Shown: positions 34,866 to 44,597, counted from the stretch's first letter. The stretch: DNA of 64,000 bases from Zerene cesonia (GCF_012273895.1 NC_052127.1:248001-312000); one strand, 5' to 3'. Made by a program: numbers and translations. Notes: generated from the letters alone by a model not told the origin.

Positions 34866-35223
34866 TCCCTACTAATATTATAAATGCGAAAGTAACTCTG
34901 TCTGTCTGTCTGTCTGTTACGCTTTCACGCCTAAACCACTGATTCGATTTTGATAAAATTTGGTATGAAGATAGAACTGAAGTTGGAAAAGGACATAGGA
35001 TACTTTTTATCGCGAAAAAAGGGTAGAAAGGGTTGAAAGAGGGGATGAAAGTTTGTATGAAAGTTCGTTATTGTCAAACCGATTTTGATGAAACTTGGTA
35101 TGAAGATGGAGCTAAACGTGGGAAAGAACAAACCATACTTTTTAATGCGAAAAAAAATACTCCTTACCATGTCGCGCGATATAAGCGAATTCTACGCGGG
35201 CGAAGCCGCGGGCGAAAAGCTAG
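34866..35223 (+). mobile_element. Helitron-like element HLE-G with internal duplication
   Basis: TCCCTACTAATATTATAAAT start, a CTGTCTGTCTGTCTGT tract, and end GGCGAAGCCGCGGGCGAAAA, then GCTAG|T. A segment built on CGATTTTGATAAAATTTGGT and ATGAAGAT occurs twice about 130 bp apart, which explains the 358-bp length. It shares its 5' tip with HLE-A but has a different 3' end. Confidence 0.8.
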
Positions 35224-36744
35224 TGTTATATATTGTGAATATATTGAAATATAAAAAAAATGTTTCAAAGAAAATGTATGTCACTTATTAAATTCCTTTG
35301 TACCTGTCTCATTTACTAAGTGTCCAATAGCCAAAAATATTCAATATTTTCTTTTACATTAGCGACAAATTAAAATGACCCATAACCATCTGGCAACAAA
35401 AGCTATTCTCATTTGCCATTAAAACCAGAGCACCCAACCACCATAAGCGACGCCTTGCCCAGCTTTATTATCATTTCCATGAGGCTGTATTTATGAGGCA
35501 CTTTTTCATTAACATTATACCAATTCAGCCATAATTCAAAGGTGATTAATCAAACGGATACACAGCACTTAGCTACTCATTAGGGAGCCATTCTGCTCAG
35601 CTTCTGAAGGACGGTGAAATATTTTTCAATCTTAAAGGTAATTTGTATTTATATGAAAATGCGGTGGAATTAATGGTCCGCGGATCGATTGTTTCTTTGT
35701 TCATTTAAAAACGAAGTGATTTTTTGAATCTGTTCGTTTGTTTATATGATGTTTGTTGTATGCTACATAATATGGATATAGCTTAAACTTCTGAAGTATT
35801 AATGTCTATATCCGCATTATGTGGGGATTGAATTTATCAAAATCCAATTTAAACAGATCCTTATCATAGGATTTTTATTCTTCAATTTGACTTCGATCCG
35901 TCAAAAATCTACGAAGTTTCATGCAATCTTTCATTCCCGATGAAACTTTTCTTAGCGGATGCCTACAGTCTATCTAGTCTAGTCATCCATTAATTTCCGC
36001 TGTGCGTTGATTCATGGATCATTCAGCCAGTCAGTCAGTCACGTTTGCGTTTTATATATTAACAGAAAGGGTCAAGTAGGGCTCTGAGAAACGCGGTGCA
36101 ATGAATTCATGCAAATGAATCTACTGTTTACGGTATCGTACACTTTTTACTTGACCATCGCGTGCTATCTCAAATTAGCTGCTTGTCTATGCAACTAACT
36201 TCACGTATAGCTTGCCCAATATGACTGTTGTTTTATTCTCTTATTTATTTACATCAAATCGAACTTACTACCATATCAATAATTCTATTTTAAAAATTAG
36301 TCAAACATAAATAAAAAATAAATAATTCTGTATGTAATTGTGAGCTATACCTATGTTACATAATAAATATCAGCTTAAGACAACGATTACAATATAAATT
36401 TATGAGTTATTAGCTCAAAACATCTCATCCCTGTGAAAAAGTATTTAATAATAACATTATTTACAGAAGACACACGTTATTCATCAAAGCATTATTTTAA
36501 TTCGATTTGAAATGCATCAGTTTCATTGTTACAAACAACCACACGTACAAACAAAAACAAACATCACACGGTAACAAAATACATTTTCCACCCACGTTTT
36601 AACCCTTTCGAGTTATTTTCGCAACTAAAATAGTTTATGCTGGTCTATCGGCATTTTAAAACTTCATACATGTTTTGAAGCCTGAAAACATAACAAACAA
36701 TGGGAATGAGTTTTAATAATATAAATAGGTTTTGTTCGGGTACA
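35224..36744. other. Intronic stretch, mostly unclassified
   Basis: No gene is visible. An HLE-F-like scrap lies near 35935-36055 (CTTAGCGGATGCCTACAG, CAGCCAGTCAGTCAGTCACG). The segment 35340-35640 is less AT-rich than its surroundings and shows no repeat match inside this window. Confidence 0.4.
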
Positions 36745-36828
36745 CTAGCGGTACTTCCCGTCTTCGCCCGTGGTACATTCATTGCCTGAAGCACTTATCC
36801 AACTGTTAAAGATTTTTTTGAATAAACA
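36745..36828 (-). mobile_element. Helitron-like element fragment, HLE-C 3' end
   Basis: CTAGCGGTACTTCCCGTCTT and CGCCCGTGGTACATTCATTG. Confidence 0.5.
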
Positions 36829-36968
36829 GATTTAAATCGCGATTACTTTATTATATAATTTATCCTGACGAAAAGAGTCAAGGTACATACAAACATACAA
36901 ATGAAGCAGAAAGCGTGCTATGAAAAAATACATAAATAAATAAATATATAAATAATTTGATGATTGAA

Positions 36969-37195
36969 TGACCGCCTCCTTGGTACAGTGGTTAACGCGT
37001 GATCTACGCTCACCGCTAACCGAGGGATCATGGGTTCGAATCCCGGTGGGAACGCACAACAAAATGTCTCGGACTGGTAGGATACAGAAGGTAGATCACT
37101 TGTCCTAAAAAGATTTTTTTTTGTCAGTGAAACAGATGAATATCATCTGCCCCATACCCTACTAGGGGACACGGGACTTCACTTTTATGTATAAT
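36969..37195 (+). mobile_element. SINE3, tRNA-derived SINE of a second family
   Basis: Pol III box A TGGTACAGTGGT lies at 36981-36992 and box B GGTTCGAATCC at 37033-37043, with a tRNA-like ATCATGGGTTCGAATCCCGG context. A non-tRNA body follows (CTCGGACTGGTAGGATAC, CCCTACTAGGGGACACGG). The acceptor strands do not pair, so this is not a tRNA gene. Part of its tail recurs inverted at 38463. Confidence 0.75.
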
Positions 37196-38462
37196 AAATT
37201 AGCCTTTTATCTTATTATAAATAGTGTTTCTTAAAGTTTAGTGGTTATATATATAAACAGAACCATATTTAGATAAAATAAAGAATACCGAAATAAGGTT
37301 AATCCATCTATTATATAAGATAATTCACACATCATCGGAAGGTGATTTTGCAATAAATATCTAGAAGAGTATCAATTATTATCAATACAATAGCTCAATT
37401 AATAAACATTCCGTGACCGTAAATATTTCAATTGGGACAAAAGTAAAACATTTTCATAAAATATATAAAGAATTAATCGTTTACAATTTGAAATATAACG
37501 AATATTGGCGTCGTCGAGCTTTCTACTTGAAAATGAGTGAATCAGTTGCTTCTAATATCCATAAATAAATAAATAAATTAAAAAATAAAAATCATTTATT
37601 GAACAAATTATAAATCACATAGAACATGAAACCCAGACTCCTAATATAGCTTTCGCTGTGTTTCAGGAGTCTGTGTCTTCCCGATACAGTACATAATAGT
37701 TCAATTTAGACACAATAAAATGTTATTGCTGCTACCTACATATGAAATTTAAATTCTATAATTTAATATAAATTAAATAATAATTTAATGTTTTTCAATA
37801 ATTTTTGATGTTTTTGAAACACTAGAATACAATTTTTTAATAAAAAAAAGTCTTTATATAAACTGTTAAGTCGTTTCGTAATTATATTGGTAGAAACTAA
37901 AGCCTGTGTTAGTAAAAATAAAAATAAACCGACCGCAAATATATTATATCAAGAAAACACAATACAAAATGAATTATAATTTCTTTGGATGTAATTGAAT
38001 CGATTTCAACGAAAGCAAAATCACCAACGTTTCTAAATATATCAGAATATTTAATCCAGTAAAAAAAAAACCAACCCTTATTTGTTGCAATCGGTTAAAA
38101 ACCTATATTCACCATGCACTGCTCCTAGTTCCGAATTTACAAGATTTAAGTGAGTGTATGTGTACACACGGAAAGCCACCTTTCAAATAAACAATAGAAT
38201 CATTGAAATTGGTTCGATAAATTCCACCCAGTCGAAATTAAAAAATACAGTCGTAATTAATACCTCCTTTTTATAGTCGGTTGACAATTGAATACGTAAT
38301 ACATAATTGATTTCAAATTGGGTCACAGTCAAATATTGAAACATTAATTTAAACATTTCTATTGTAAGAGCAATGTTCACATTTCAACTCGTATTTACAC
38401 GTGATTTCCCCAGCTTGCAGTAACAATCGGTGAGCTTATCACAAAATAATAATTTATTGTGA
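37196..38462. other. AT-rich intronic stretch with one 'CGACTTC/GTCGGTTG' repeat segment
   Basis: Around 38080-38285 there are elements (TTGCAATCGGTTAAAAACC, AAATACAGTCGTAATTAATA, TATAGTCGGTTGACAATTG) that recur at about 59400-59475 (AAATACAGTCGTATTGATAG, AAGTCGGTTGAAAATAG). Shorter traces are at 18100, 25235 and 43699. This is an unclassified interspersed repeat; no gene is seen. Confidence 0.45.
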
Positions 38463-38530
38463 ACGCATAAAAGAATGCATATCCCCTAGTGGGGTGTGGG
38501 GCAGATGCGTTTTATTTCAGTGTTTTTCAG
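38463..38530 (-). mobile_element. SINE3 tail fragment
   Basis: CATATCCCCTAGTGGGGTGT and GGGGCAGATGCGTTTTATTT are the inverse of the SINE3 tail at about 37130-37180. Confidence 0.6.
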
Positions 38531-38671
38531 ATTCAAAATGCTATTATGAGATATGTGTTTCAATTATCGAATGTCGGTAATAGGTTCAGGAATACAGAAT
38601 GAATGAATTTTATTCCATTTATGTTCTAAAAGATAAAAGATTTGACGAAATATTAGATCTTAGATCTAACT

Positions 38672-38871
38672 TCCTACTAATATTATAAATGCGAAAGTTT
38701 CTAAGGATGTGTGCGTGTTTGTTGCTCTTTCACGCAAAAACTTCTGAACCGATTGCAATAAAAGTTGGTACATAGACAGCTGGACAACTGGAATAACATA
38801 TACGCAACTTTTTATCCCGATATTCCTACGGGATACGGACTTACGCGGGTGAAACCGCGGGGCGCAGCTAA
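38672..38871 (+). mobile_element. Helitron-like element HLE-A, complete
   Basis: TCCTACTAATATTATAAATG to GGGGCGCAGCTAA, full length. The 3' tetramer is CTAA, still fitting the Helitron CTRR rule. Confidence 0.85.
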
Positions 38872-39065
38872 TATATTATAAATGTAAATGTGTGTTTGTT
38901 TGTTCATATTACGACGTTTCTTTCAAGTTGCAATGGAGCACTTTTGTGGTATGACTGCGTCTGGTAGGTAGTTGAGGCTAGAAATATATCTACTATGCTA
39001 GACACAGGTTTCTTTGACGAAAACTTGCACTTATCAGAGGCACACATTAAAGTTTCAAGCGTGGG

Positions 39066-39112
39066 ATTCGAGTGACTTGGGCCAGCTAGCACCGGGGAAG
39101 GTACCGCTTTCC
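39066..39112 (+). mobile_element. SINE2 head fragment
   Basis: TTCGAGTGACTTGGGCCAGC and CACCGGGGAAGGTACCGC are part of the SINE2 head, just before the transposon/gap. Confidence 0.5.
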
Positions 39113-39132
39113 ATCGAAATATTAAACACTTA

Positions 39133-40195
39133 GGGGTTGTCCATTNNNNNNNNNNNNNNNNNNNNNNNNNNNNNNNNNNNNNNNNNNNNNNNNNNNNNNN
39201 NNNNNNNNNNNNNNNNNNNNNNNNNNNNNNNNNNNNNNNNNNNNNNNNNNNNNNNNNNNNNNNNNNNNNNNNNNNNNNNNNNNNNNNNNNNNNNNNNNNN
39301 NNNNNNNNNNNNNNNNNNNNNNNNNNNNNNNNNNNNNNNNNNNNNNNNNNNNNNNNNNNNNNNNNNNNNNNNNNNNNNNNNNNNNNNNNNNNNNNNNNNN
39401 NNNNNNNNNNNNNNNNNNNNNNNNNNNNNNNNNNNNNNNNNNNNNNNNNNNNNNNNNNNNNNNNNNNNNNNNNNNNNNNNNNNNNNNNNNNNNNNNNNNN
39501 NNNNNNNNNNNNNNNNNNNNNNNNNNNNNNNNNNNNNNNNNNNNNNNNNNNNNNNNNNNNNNNNNNNNNNNNNNNNNNNNNNNNNNNNNNNNNNNNNNNN
39601 NNNNNNNNNNNNNNNNNNNNNNNNNNNNNNNNNNNNNNNNNNNNNNNNNNNNNNNNNNNNNNNNNNNNNNNNNNNNNNNNNNNNNNNNNNNNNNNNNNNN
39701 NNNNNNNNNNNNNNNNNNNNNNNNNNNNNNNNNNNNNNNNNNNNNNNNNNNNNNNNNNNNNNNNNNNNNNNNNNNNNNNNNNNNNNNNNNNNNNNNNNNN
39801 NNNNNNNNNNNNNNNNNNNNNNNNNNNNNNNNNNNNNNNNNNNNNNNNNNNNNNNNNNNNNNNNNNNNNNNNNNNNNNNNNNNNNNNNNNNNNNNNNNNN
39901 NNNNNNNNNNNNNNNNNNNNNNNNNNNNNNNNNNNNNNNNNNNNNNNNNNNNNNNNNNNNNNNNNNNNNNNNNNNNNNNNNNNNNNNNNNNNNNNNNNNN
40001 NNNNNNNNNNNNNNNNNNNNNNNNNNNNNNNNNNNNNNNNNNNNNNNNNNNNNNNNNNNNNNNNNNNNNNNNNNNNNNNNNNNNNNNNNNNNNNNNNNNN
40101 NNNNNNNNNNNNNNNNNNNNNNNNNNNNNNNNNNNNNNNNNNNNNGGGGGGTTAAAAAATGCTAAAAAAAGATCACGTGATTAATGGACAACCCC
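39133..40195. mobile_element. DNA transposon with 13-bp terminal inverted repeats and TTA duplication, interior unsequenced
   Basis: The left end GGGGTTGTCCATT (39133-39145) is the exact inverse of the right end AATGGACAACCCC (40183-40195). TTA flanks both sides (39130-39132 and 40196-40198). Inside the right end is GATCACGTGATTAATGG. The TIR plus 3-bp TTA duplication fits the PIF/Harbinger superfamily (TWA targets), but no transposase is readable because 1000 N fill the interior. The true length is unknown. Confidence 0.7.
39146..40145. other. Assembly gap, 1000 N
   Basis: Exactly 1000 undetermined bases, so almost certainly a default-size gap rather than a measured length. Any long frame through it is an artefact. 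Confidence 0.99.
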
Positions 40196-40309
40196 TTACT
40201 TGTTAGACATAGGCATATAAATACACACATAATAAATTGAGTATAAATCAAACAATTTTAAGATGCAAGCATAAGTGATAATGCCAAAATATCAACATCA
40301 GTGTAAGTT

Positions 40310-40913
40310 CTTGTTTGATTTCACGCGAGTATTATACATTTAGACTTGTACGTGAGGCTATTGAAATTAAAAAACATCCAAATTTCAATAGAGAAGATGG
40401 TTTACAACTTTCTAACACCTGGGATCTTGTTATCAAGGATTTAAAAATTAAAAGACTTTTTAACGGATTTTAAACGCCATTTATTTATTACGGGGAGAGT
40501 CTCCCCGTGACCACGCTCACTGTAAAGTGTTCGAAACGTCGGGTTAATATATTGTATAAATCGCGTTTAAAATCCGTAAAAAAGTTTTTTATAATTTCTA
40601 AATGTATAATACTCGCGTAAAATCAAACACAAGAAAATACTAATTAAAACGAATTTAAAACCCCATGTCAGACATACCAAAAGACCAGAAGACACTATCA
40701 GCCAATACTGCCAACATCCAGAAAAATACTCCACATACCAACTGCGGAGAAATAGGTGGAGGTAGTTCACAAACAACAATTTTTGTATGACCTTCAAGAC
40801 ATATAACATCTCAGTCTCCCCGTGACCACGCTCGCTGTAAAGTGTTTGAAACGTCTGATTAATAATATAATGAATAAACCGCGTTTAAAATCCGTTAAAA
40901 AATTTTAATTTCT
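40310..40913 (+). mobile_element. Penelope-like element insertion (604 bp) with 13-bp TSD, just upstream of exon 2
   Basis: ATCAGTGTAAGTT is perfectly duplicated at 40297-40309 and 40914-40926. The insert starts CTTGTTTGATTTCACGCGAG, holds a PLE reading-frame remnant, and has two copies of the conserved AAGTGTTCGAAACGTCGGG-type segment (about 40525-40545 and 40838-40857). It also has several ACGGATTTTAAACGC arms in both orientations and ends TTTTAATTTCT. The right TSD ends 62 bp before the splice acceptor of exon 2. Confidence 0.85.
40348..40473 (+). pseudogene. C-terminal fragment of a Penelope-like element protein
   Basis: The frame reads VREAIEIKKHPNFNREDGLQ, then LSNTWDLVIKD, to a TAA stop at 40471. 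The REAIEI-x-KH-x-N-FNR-x-x-G-x-x-L-S-x-x-W block is characteristic of the extreme C-terminus of Penelope-type ORFs, after the GIY-YIG endonuclease domain. No upstream RT or endonuclease remains, so it is a dead 5'-truncated copy. It identifies the family of the related short insertions at 12608, 33742 and 61975. Confidence 0.85.
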
Positions 40914-40988
40914 ATCAGTGTAAGTTACAGAGTTTGTGTAACACTGGTTTTCAGTGGCGAGGGGTATAGTATGACTTGTTATTTCCAG

Positions 40989-41196
40989 GAGCTAGCAGCG
41001 GCCACTCCCACGCAAAGAAACTGGCGCGGCATCCTCATCGCGCTCCTGGTGATAGCAGCGGTGCTTGGGCTGATCGTCTTCAGCATAGCACTGCTCACCC
41101 CTGCGGGGGATGACGGCCGCGGGAGGGGCAGGCGGCCGACCCTCGCGGATGTGCTGGTGGACCATTACACGCCGTTCAATGGGACTTGGCTATCTG
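40989..41196 (+). CDS. DPP6/DPP10-like dipeptidyl peptidase family protein, transmembrane exon
   Basis: The exon is 208 nt (69 codons plus one base). It opens ELAAATPTQRNWRGI and continues with a strongly hydrophobic span, LIALLVIAAVLGLIVFSIALL, bounded by Arg/Lys inside and TPAGDDGRGRGRR outside. It ends DVLVDHYTPFNGTWLS plus G of the next codon. The block E-E-L-x(5)-P-x-Q-R-N-W-K/R-G-I followed by one membrane span and L-L-T-P, then 'DL/VL...W-x-S', is the signature of DPP6/DPP10. These are single-pass type II proteins of the S9B family. DPP6/DPP10 act as auxiliary subunits of Kv4 A-type potassium channels and lack the catalytic Ser, whereas relatives are active peptidases. The catalytic region is not in the window, so activity cannot be judged. 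Acceptor TATTTCCAG|GAG is phase 0. Donor TATCTG|GTGAGT is phase 1. NGT near the end is an N-glycosylation sequon on the lumenal/extracellular side. The exon is conspicuously GC-rich compared with the flanking intron. Confidence 0.88.
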
Positions 41197-41229
41197 GTGA
41201 GTTATTGATACGGTTTTATTAGCTACATC

Positions 41230-42430
41230 TGTATGTTTTTACTCAACCTAATCCTTTAGACTCGATTCTGATTCATTTTAAATCGACAGATTCAATTTAA
41301 ACTTTGTTCCTACACTTATCAAGAATCGATGACAATACAATCATTTCTTATTATCCTGATAAGGAATTTCAATATTTCATAATTATACGTGTCTTATACA
41401 GGGGAAGTAACACAATTTATTTCATTATATTTTAGAACGTGTTCTTTTTTGTTTTTTTAAACCATACTATAATATGTTAGAGCTAGCAAACGAGCTGGTG
41501 TGGAGCATTTTTTATTTTATTTAATTTCAATATGGAGGTCTTTAAGAGACGAGTGTGCTGGTACCTTCTAGAAAAATAATTTTTTTTTTTTTAACTTATA
41601 TTACACGAGCAAAGCCCTTGGATAGGGTCATAGAGTAGTCTTATATAAATTTAACAAATATAAATGATTAGTTGGTCCGAATAATATATTATAAACTAAA
41701 TCACATGTTACTTTTAAAACCGATTATTATAAACTCGCTTAATGAATTGAAAGTACTTTTTTATTTACAATAATTCAGTCAGCATAGTAAATCACTTAAC
41801 CATTTTAAATTTAAATAACGTATCGCAGACAAGTCCGAATACAGAATTGTGGGAATTCTATAATTTCAGATTCACTTGTGTTGCTCATTGTACGTGAACT
41901 GAAAATAAATGAAATAGTAAATTTTAATGAGAATCAATTGCGATTTGTGGTGAATCCTGATGCAATACTTGTGTATAATAAACGACAATCAAATAAAATT
42001 AATCCAATTGTCGATTTGTCACGTTTCAAAGATATACATCAAATGTATTTTATAACAATTATAAACTGATTCTCTGTATGGCTGTAGAAAAATCTTATGT
42101 TTTGTGAATAAGGCACACATTCGTGATAATATATGAAGGCTACTGTATCGTATTATATTATCTGTCTCAAAAAGAAACTTTATCGTTACTAGATTAGCAG
42201 TTTTGAAGCGTCTAGTTGATAAAGATACTTACTTTAAAATACTGAAGGTTGAGTGTTATTTCCTACAGAAGTTATGTAGGTATGAAGTGAATTTATTTGT
42301 ATGCAACGCGAACAAACCCGCGGACATAAGCTAGTTTCTAAAAGTTTATGTACAAATTTTAATTGAAGTATAAAGTACATTGTAATTGAGGGAGTTTCGA
42401 GTTGAATATTTCTTTCTTTAGAGTCTACCT
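41230..42430. other. AT-rich intronic stretch, little recognised
   Basis: No gene. One possible Helitron-like end is GAACAAACCCGCGGACATAA followed by GCTAG near 42332. The remainder matches no repeat family in this window. Confidence 0.4.
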
Positions 42431-42489
42431 GCATCATCAGCCCAAATTTGTTTCCACTGCAGGGACTTAGCCCTTATCTCAAGTGGGGA
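42431..42489 (-). mobile_element. SINE1 3' end fragment
   Basis: GCATCATCAGCCCAAATTTG and TTCCACTGCAGGGACTTAGC. It abuts an HLE-A fragment. Confidence 0.55.
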
Positions 42490-42493
42490 AAGT

Positions 42494-42662
42494 GTGAGGA
42501 TGGATGTTTGTGTATGTTTGTTTGTTACTCTTTCACGCAAAAACTACTGAGCGGATTGCAATCAAATTTGGTACGTAGATAGCTGGAGAACTGGAATAAC
42601 ACATAGGCAACTTTTTATCCCGATACTACGGGATACAGACTTACGCGGGTGAAACCGCGGGT
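42494..42662 (+). mobile_element. Helitron-like element HLE-A, both tips lost
   Basis: GTGAGGATGGATGTTTGTG, TTACTCTTTCACGCAAAAAC and ACTTACGCGGGTGAAACCGC, stopping at GGGTC without the GCAGCTAG terminus. Confidence 0.75.
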
Positions 42663-42718
42663 CATATGTCGTTAAATTTTTGGTATTAAACTGTTAGAGA
42701 GGATGATTATTTGATATA

Positions 42719-42893
42719 CTAGCTGACCTGGCAAACGCTCTTGCGCCTTACTCTTATCGTTTAAGGGAAAAATAGACGTTGTCTGATTCTCAAACCTATC
42801 CGATATGGACACGAAAATTCATAAGAAACGTTCCAGCCGTTTCTGAGAAGTATGGTAACCAACATTGTGATACGAGAATGTTTTATACACAGA
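42719..42893 (-). mobile_element. Helitron-like element HLE-D
   Basis: CTAGCTGACCTGGCAAACGC, TTACTCTTATCGTTTAAGGG and GTTTCTGAGAAGTATGG, ending GATACGAGAATGTTTTATA. Confidence 0.7.
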
Positions 42894-42989
42894 TAATCAT
42901 CTTACTTATGCACAGATAAAATCAAATATAAATTAACAATTCCCTCAGTACCTCAGTACCTCAGAACCTTCGTTTATTATTATTATTAA

Positions 42990-43189
42990 CTAGCTGTGCC
43001 CCGCGGTTTCACCCGCGTAAGTCCGTATCCCGTAGGAATATCGGAATAAAAAGTTGCCTATATGTTATTCCAGTTATCCAGCTGTCTACGTACCAAATTT
43101 CATGGCAATTGGTTCAGTAGCTTTTACGTGAAAGAGTAACAAACATCCATGCATCCATACAAACTTTCGCATTTATAATATTAATAGGA
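42990..43189 (-). mobile_element. Helitron-like element HLE-A, complete
   Basis: CTAGCTGTGCCCCGCGG to TATAATATTAATAGGA|T, full length. Confidence 0.85.
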
Positions 43190-43202
43190 TTCATAATTAA
43201 TC

Positions 43203-43482
43203 AGCCATAACTGTCTCACTGCTGGGCAAAGGCCTCTCTTCCTTCACTCCACATCTCCCTATTGAGAGAAATTTTGAGCCAATTTTGACAGTAAGTGTCC
43301 AGCTCGTCCCGCCGTCCAATTCTGGGCCTACCACGTAGTCTTTTAGTCTTGTCGGGGGTCCACATAGTGGTAATCATCGCCCACAACTCTTCGTTCGTTC
43401 TGCAGACATGGCCAGCCATGTTCCATTCAAGCTCGGCAGCTTTATGGGCTACATCAATTATCTGAGTTTTTGAGCGCAGCAT
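43203..43482 (-). pseudogene. C-terminal relic of an RTE-type LINE polyprotein
   Basis: The frame of 88 codons on the minus strand reads MLRSKTQIIDVAHKAAELEW, then MAGHVCRTNEELWA, RLRGRPRIGRRDELD, and NREMWSEGREAFAQQ-stop. The pattern W-x-AGHV-R, then RGRP-x-x-RW-x-DDL, then NR-x-x-W-x-x-x-x-EAFAQQ is the tail after the reverse transcriptase in RTE-like endonuclease-RT proteins common in Lepidoptera. Upstream RT and endonuclease are missing, as usual for a 5'-truncated LINE insertion. The 3' side continues into typical tail sequence (CAGCAGTGAGACAGTTATGG in minus reading). Confidence 0.8.
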
Positions 43483-43757
43483 TCTATTCGTTTATTGCAT
43501 TAATTTATAACAACCATAACAACAAGTAAAACATCTCTAAGAATTAATATTTAATAAACAGCAGGCGACTCATAAAACTTTAGGGGTGAACGCTCGAAAA
43601 ATAGCCAGTGTAACTATTCATTACATTACAACTTTATTTGGGTTCATTCAGAGTCGCCATGAAACGTGGACTAGTGAGTGTGTATTAGTTACTATAATAT
43701 ACTGTTTTACACCGACTTCAAAAGAGGAGAAGGTTATTAAATCGATTGTATTTATTA

Positions 43758-43908
43758 CTTTTTTATGTCATTGTCGGCAATGGAGCTGGTGGGTCTCCTG
43801 ATGGTAAGCGCTGCCACCGCCCAAGGACATTTGGAGAGGCGTGAGACCACTTGCACATCTTACGTCCCTACAAATGGATTGCCGAATTCAAATTAGAAAG
43901 GGATTATT
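43758..43908 (-). mobile_element. SINE2b, inverted partial copy
   Basis: TTTTTATGTCATTGTCGGCA, ATGGAGCTGGTGGGTCTCC, GGTAAGCGCTGCCACCGCCC and ACAAATGGATTGCCGAATTC. Confidence 0.75.
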
Positions 43909-43924
43909 TCGTCTTCTTATTTAG

Positions 43925-44073
43925 GTCTAGTATTTAAATATACTGAGTTTTTAAAGTTAGAATTTGATGATACTTGTTGCAGTTGCATTTTTTATTAATA
44001 AAGTTTTAAACTTTCATATAATCTATACAAAAGACAAACGAGTGATGTGTTCATTTATAAACTCACTAGCAGA
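43925..44073 (+). repeat. Unclassified repeat X, copy 2
   Basis: TCTAGTATTTAAATATACTG, TTTGATGATACTTGTTGCAG, ATACAAAAGACAAACGAGTG and CACTAGCAGA, homologous to 30371-30523 in inverse orientation. Unlike copy 1 it has no recognisable Helitron at either border. Confidence 0.65.
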
Positions 44074-44597
44074 GTTGAAAGATAAATACACCTATTATGT
44101 ACGCCCTAAACATGATGAAAATATCAAAAGCTCTTACAAAGTTGCATCTAGAGATATTGTAAAGTCCCAATTGACCTTAAAAATCAATAATATATTCGTA
44201 GAACCTTCTAGTGACTTCATCAACATTTAACCCTTTTATCATAAGTGAAACAACAACATTAAATAAGTTCAAAAACAACAAACGTTTGTTAGAACGAAAG
44301 GGGGTTAGGGGGTTGCGGGAGGGGTTATTTGCACAAGGGTTAAAAGATCGAGAAAGTATTGATATATGGGCGACGTGTGCAGGTGTGCGTGCGAGATTTA
44401 TGTGTGATGCCTTTTCTGTTTGGACCATGCTTTGGGGTGAATTTTATGAAAAATTAAAGTCACGATTATAATAGACTACAGAATTATGGTTGTGTGTGTA
44501 TAAATGGCTCACAGATTATCACAATGATAATGAATGCAATTTCCAAACCTGCTTCGCTTTATCATGTTTTTTCTTATCATTTTTTAAATACATTATT
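44074..44597. other. Unclassified sequence with two overlapping open frames
   Basis: Frames at 43964-44230 and 44211-44471 (+) run through here. The second includes LLERKGVRGLREGLFAQGLK and SIDIWATCAGVRARFMCDAF. I recognise neither; no splice or start context supports them. They may be part of the unknown element that contains repeat X. Confidence 0.3.

Larger units (their letters stand above)
1131..40988 (+). other. Intron 1 of the DPP-like gene (about 39.9 kb)
   Basis: The intron is bounded by donor GAG|GTGAGA and acceptor TATTTCCAG|GAG, both phase 0. It is filled with Helitron-like elements, SINEs and Penelope-like insertions listed separately, plus one 1000-N gap. I found no exon inside it that keeps phase 0 on both sides. 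Long first introns are usual for DPP6/DPP10 genes in animals. Confidence 0.75.

Noticed and set aside
36969..37050. Functional tRNA gene
   Set aside because: Box A and box B are good but the acceptor stem does not pair and a SINE body follows, so it is called SINE3.
39137..40165. Apparent 342-codon open frame
   Set aside because: It consists of the 1000-N gap; only a few real codons exist at either end.
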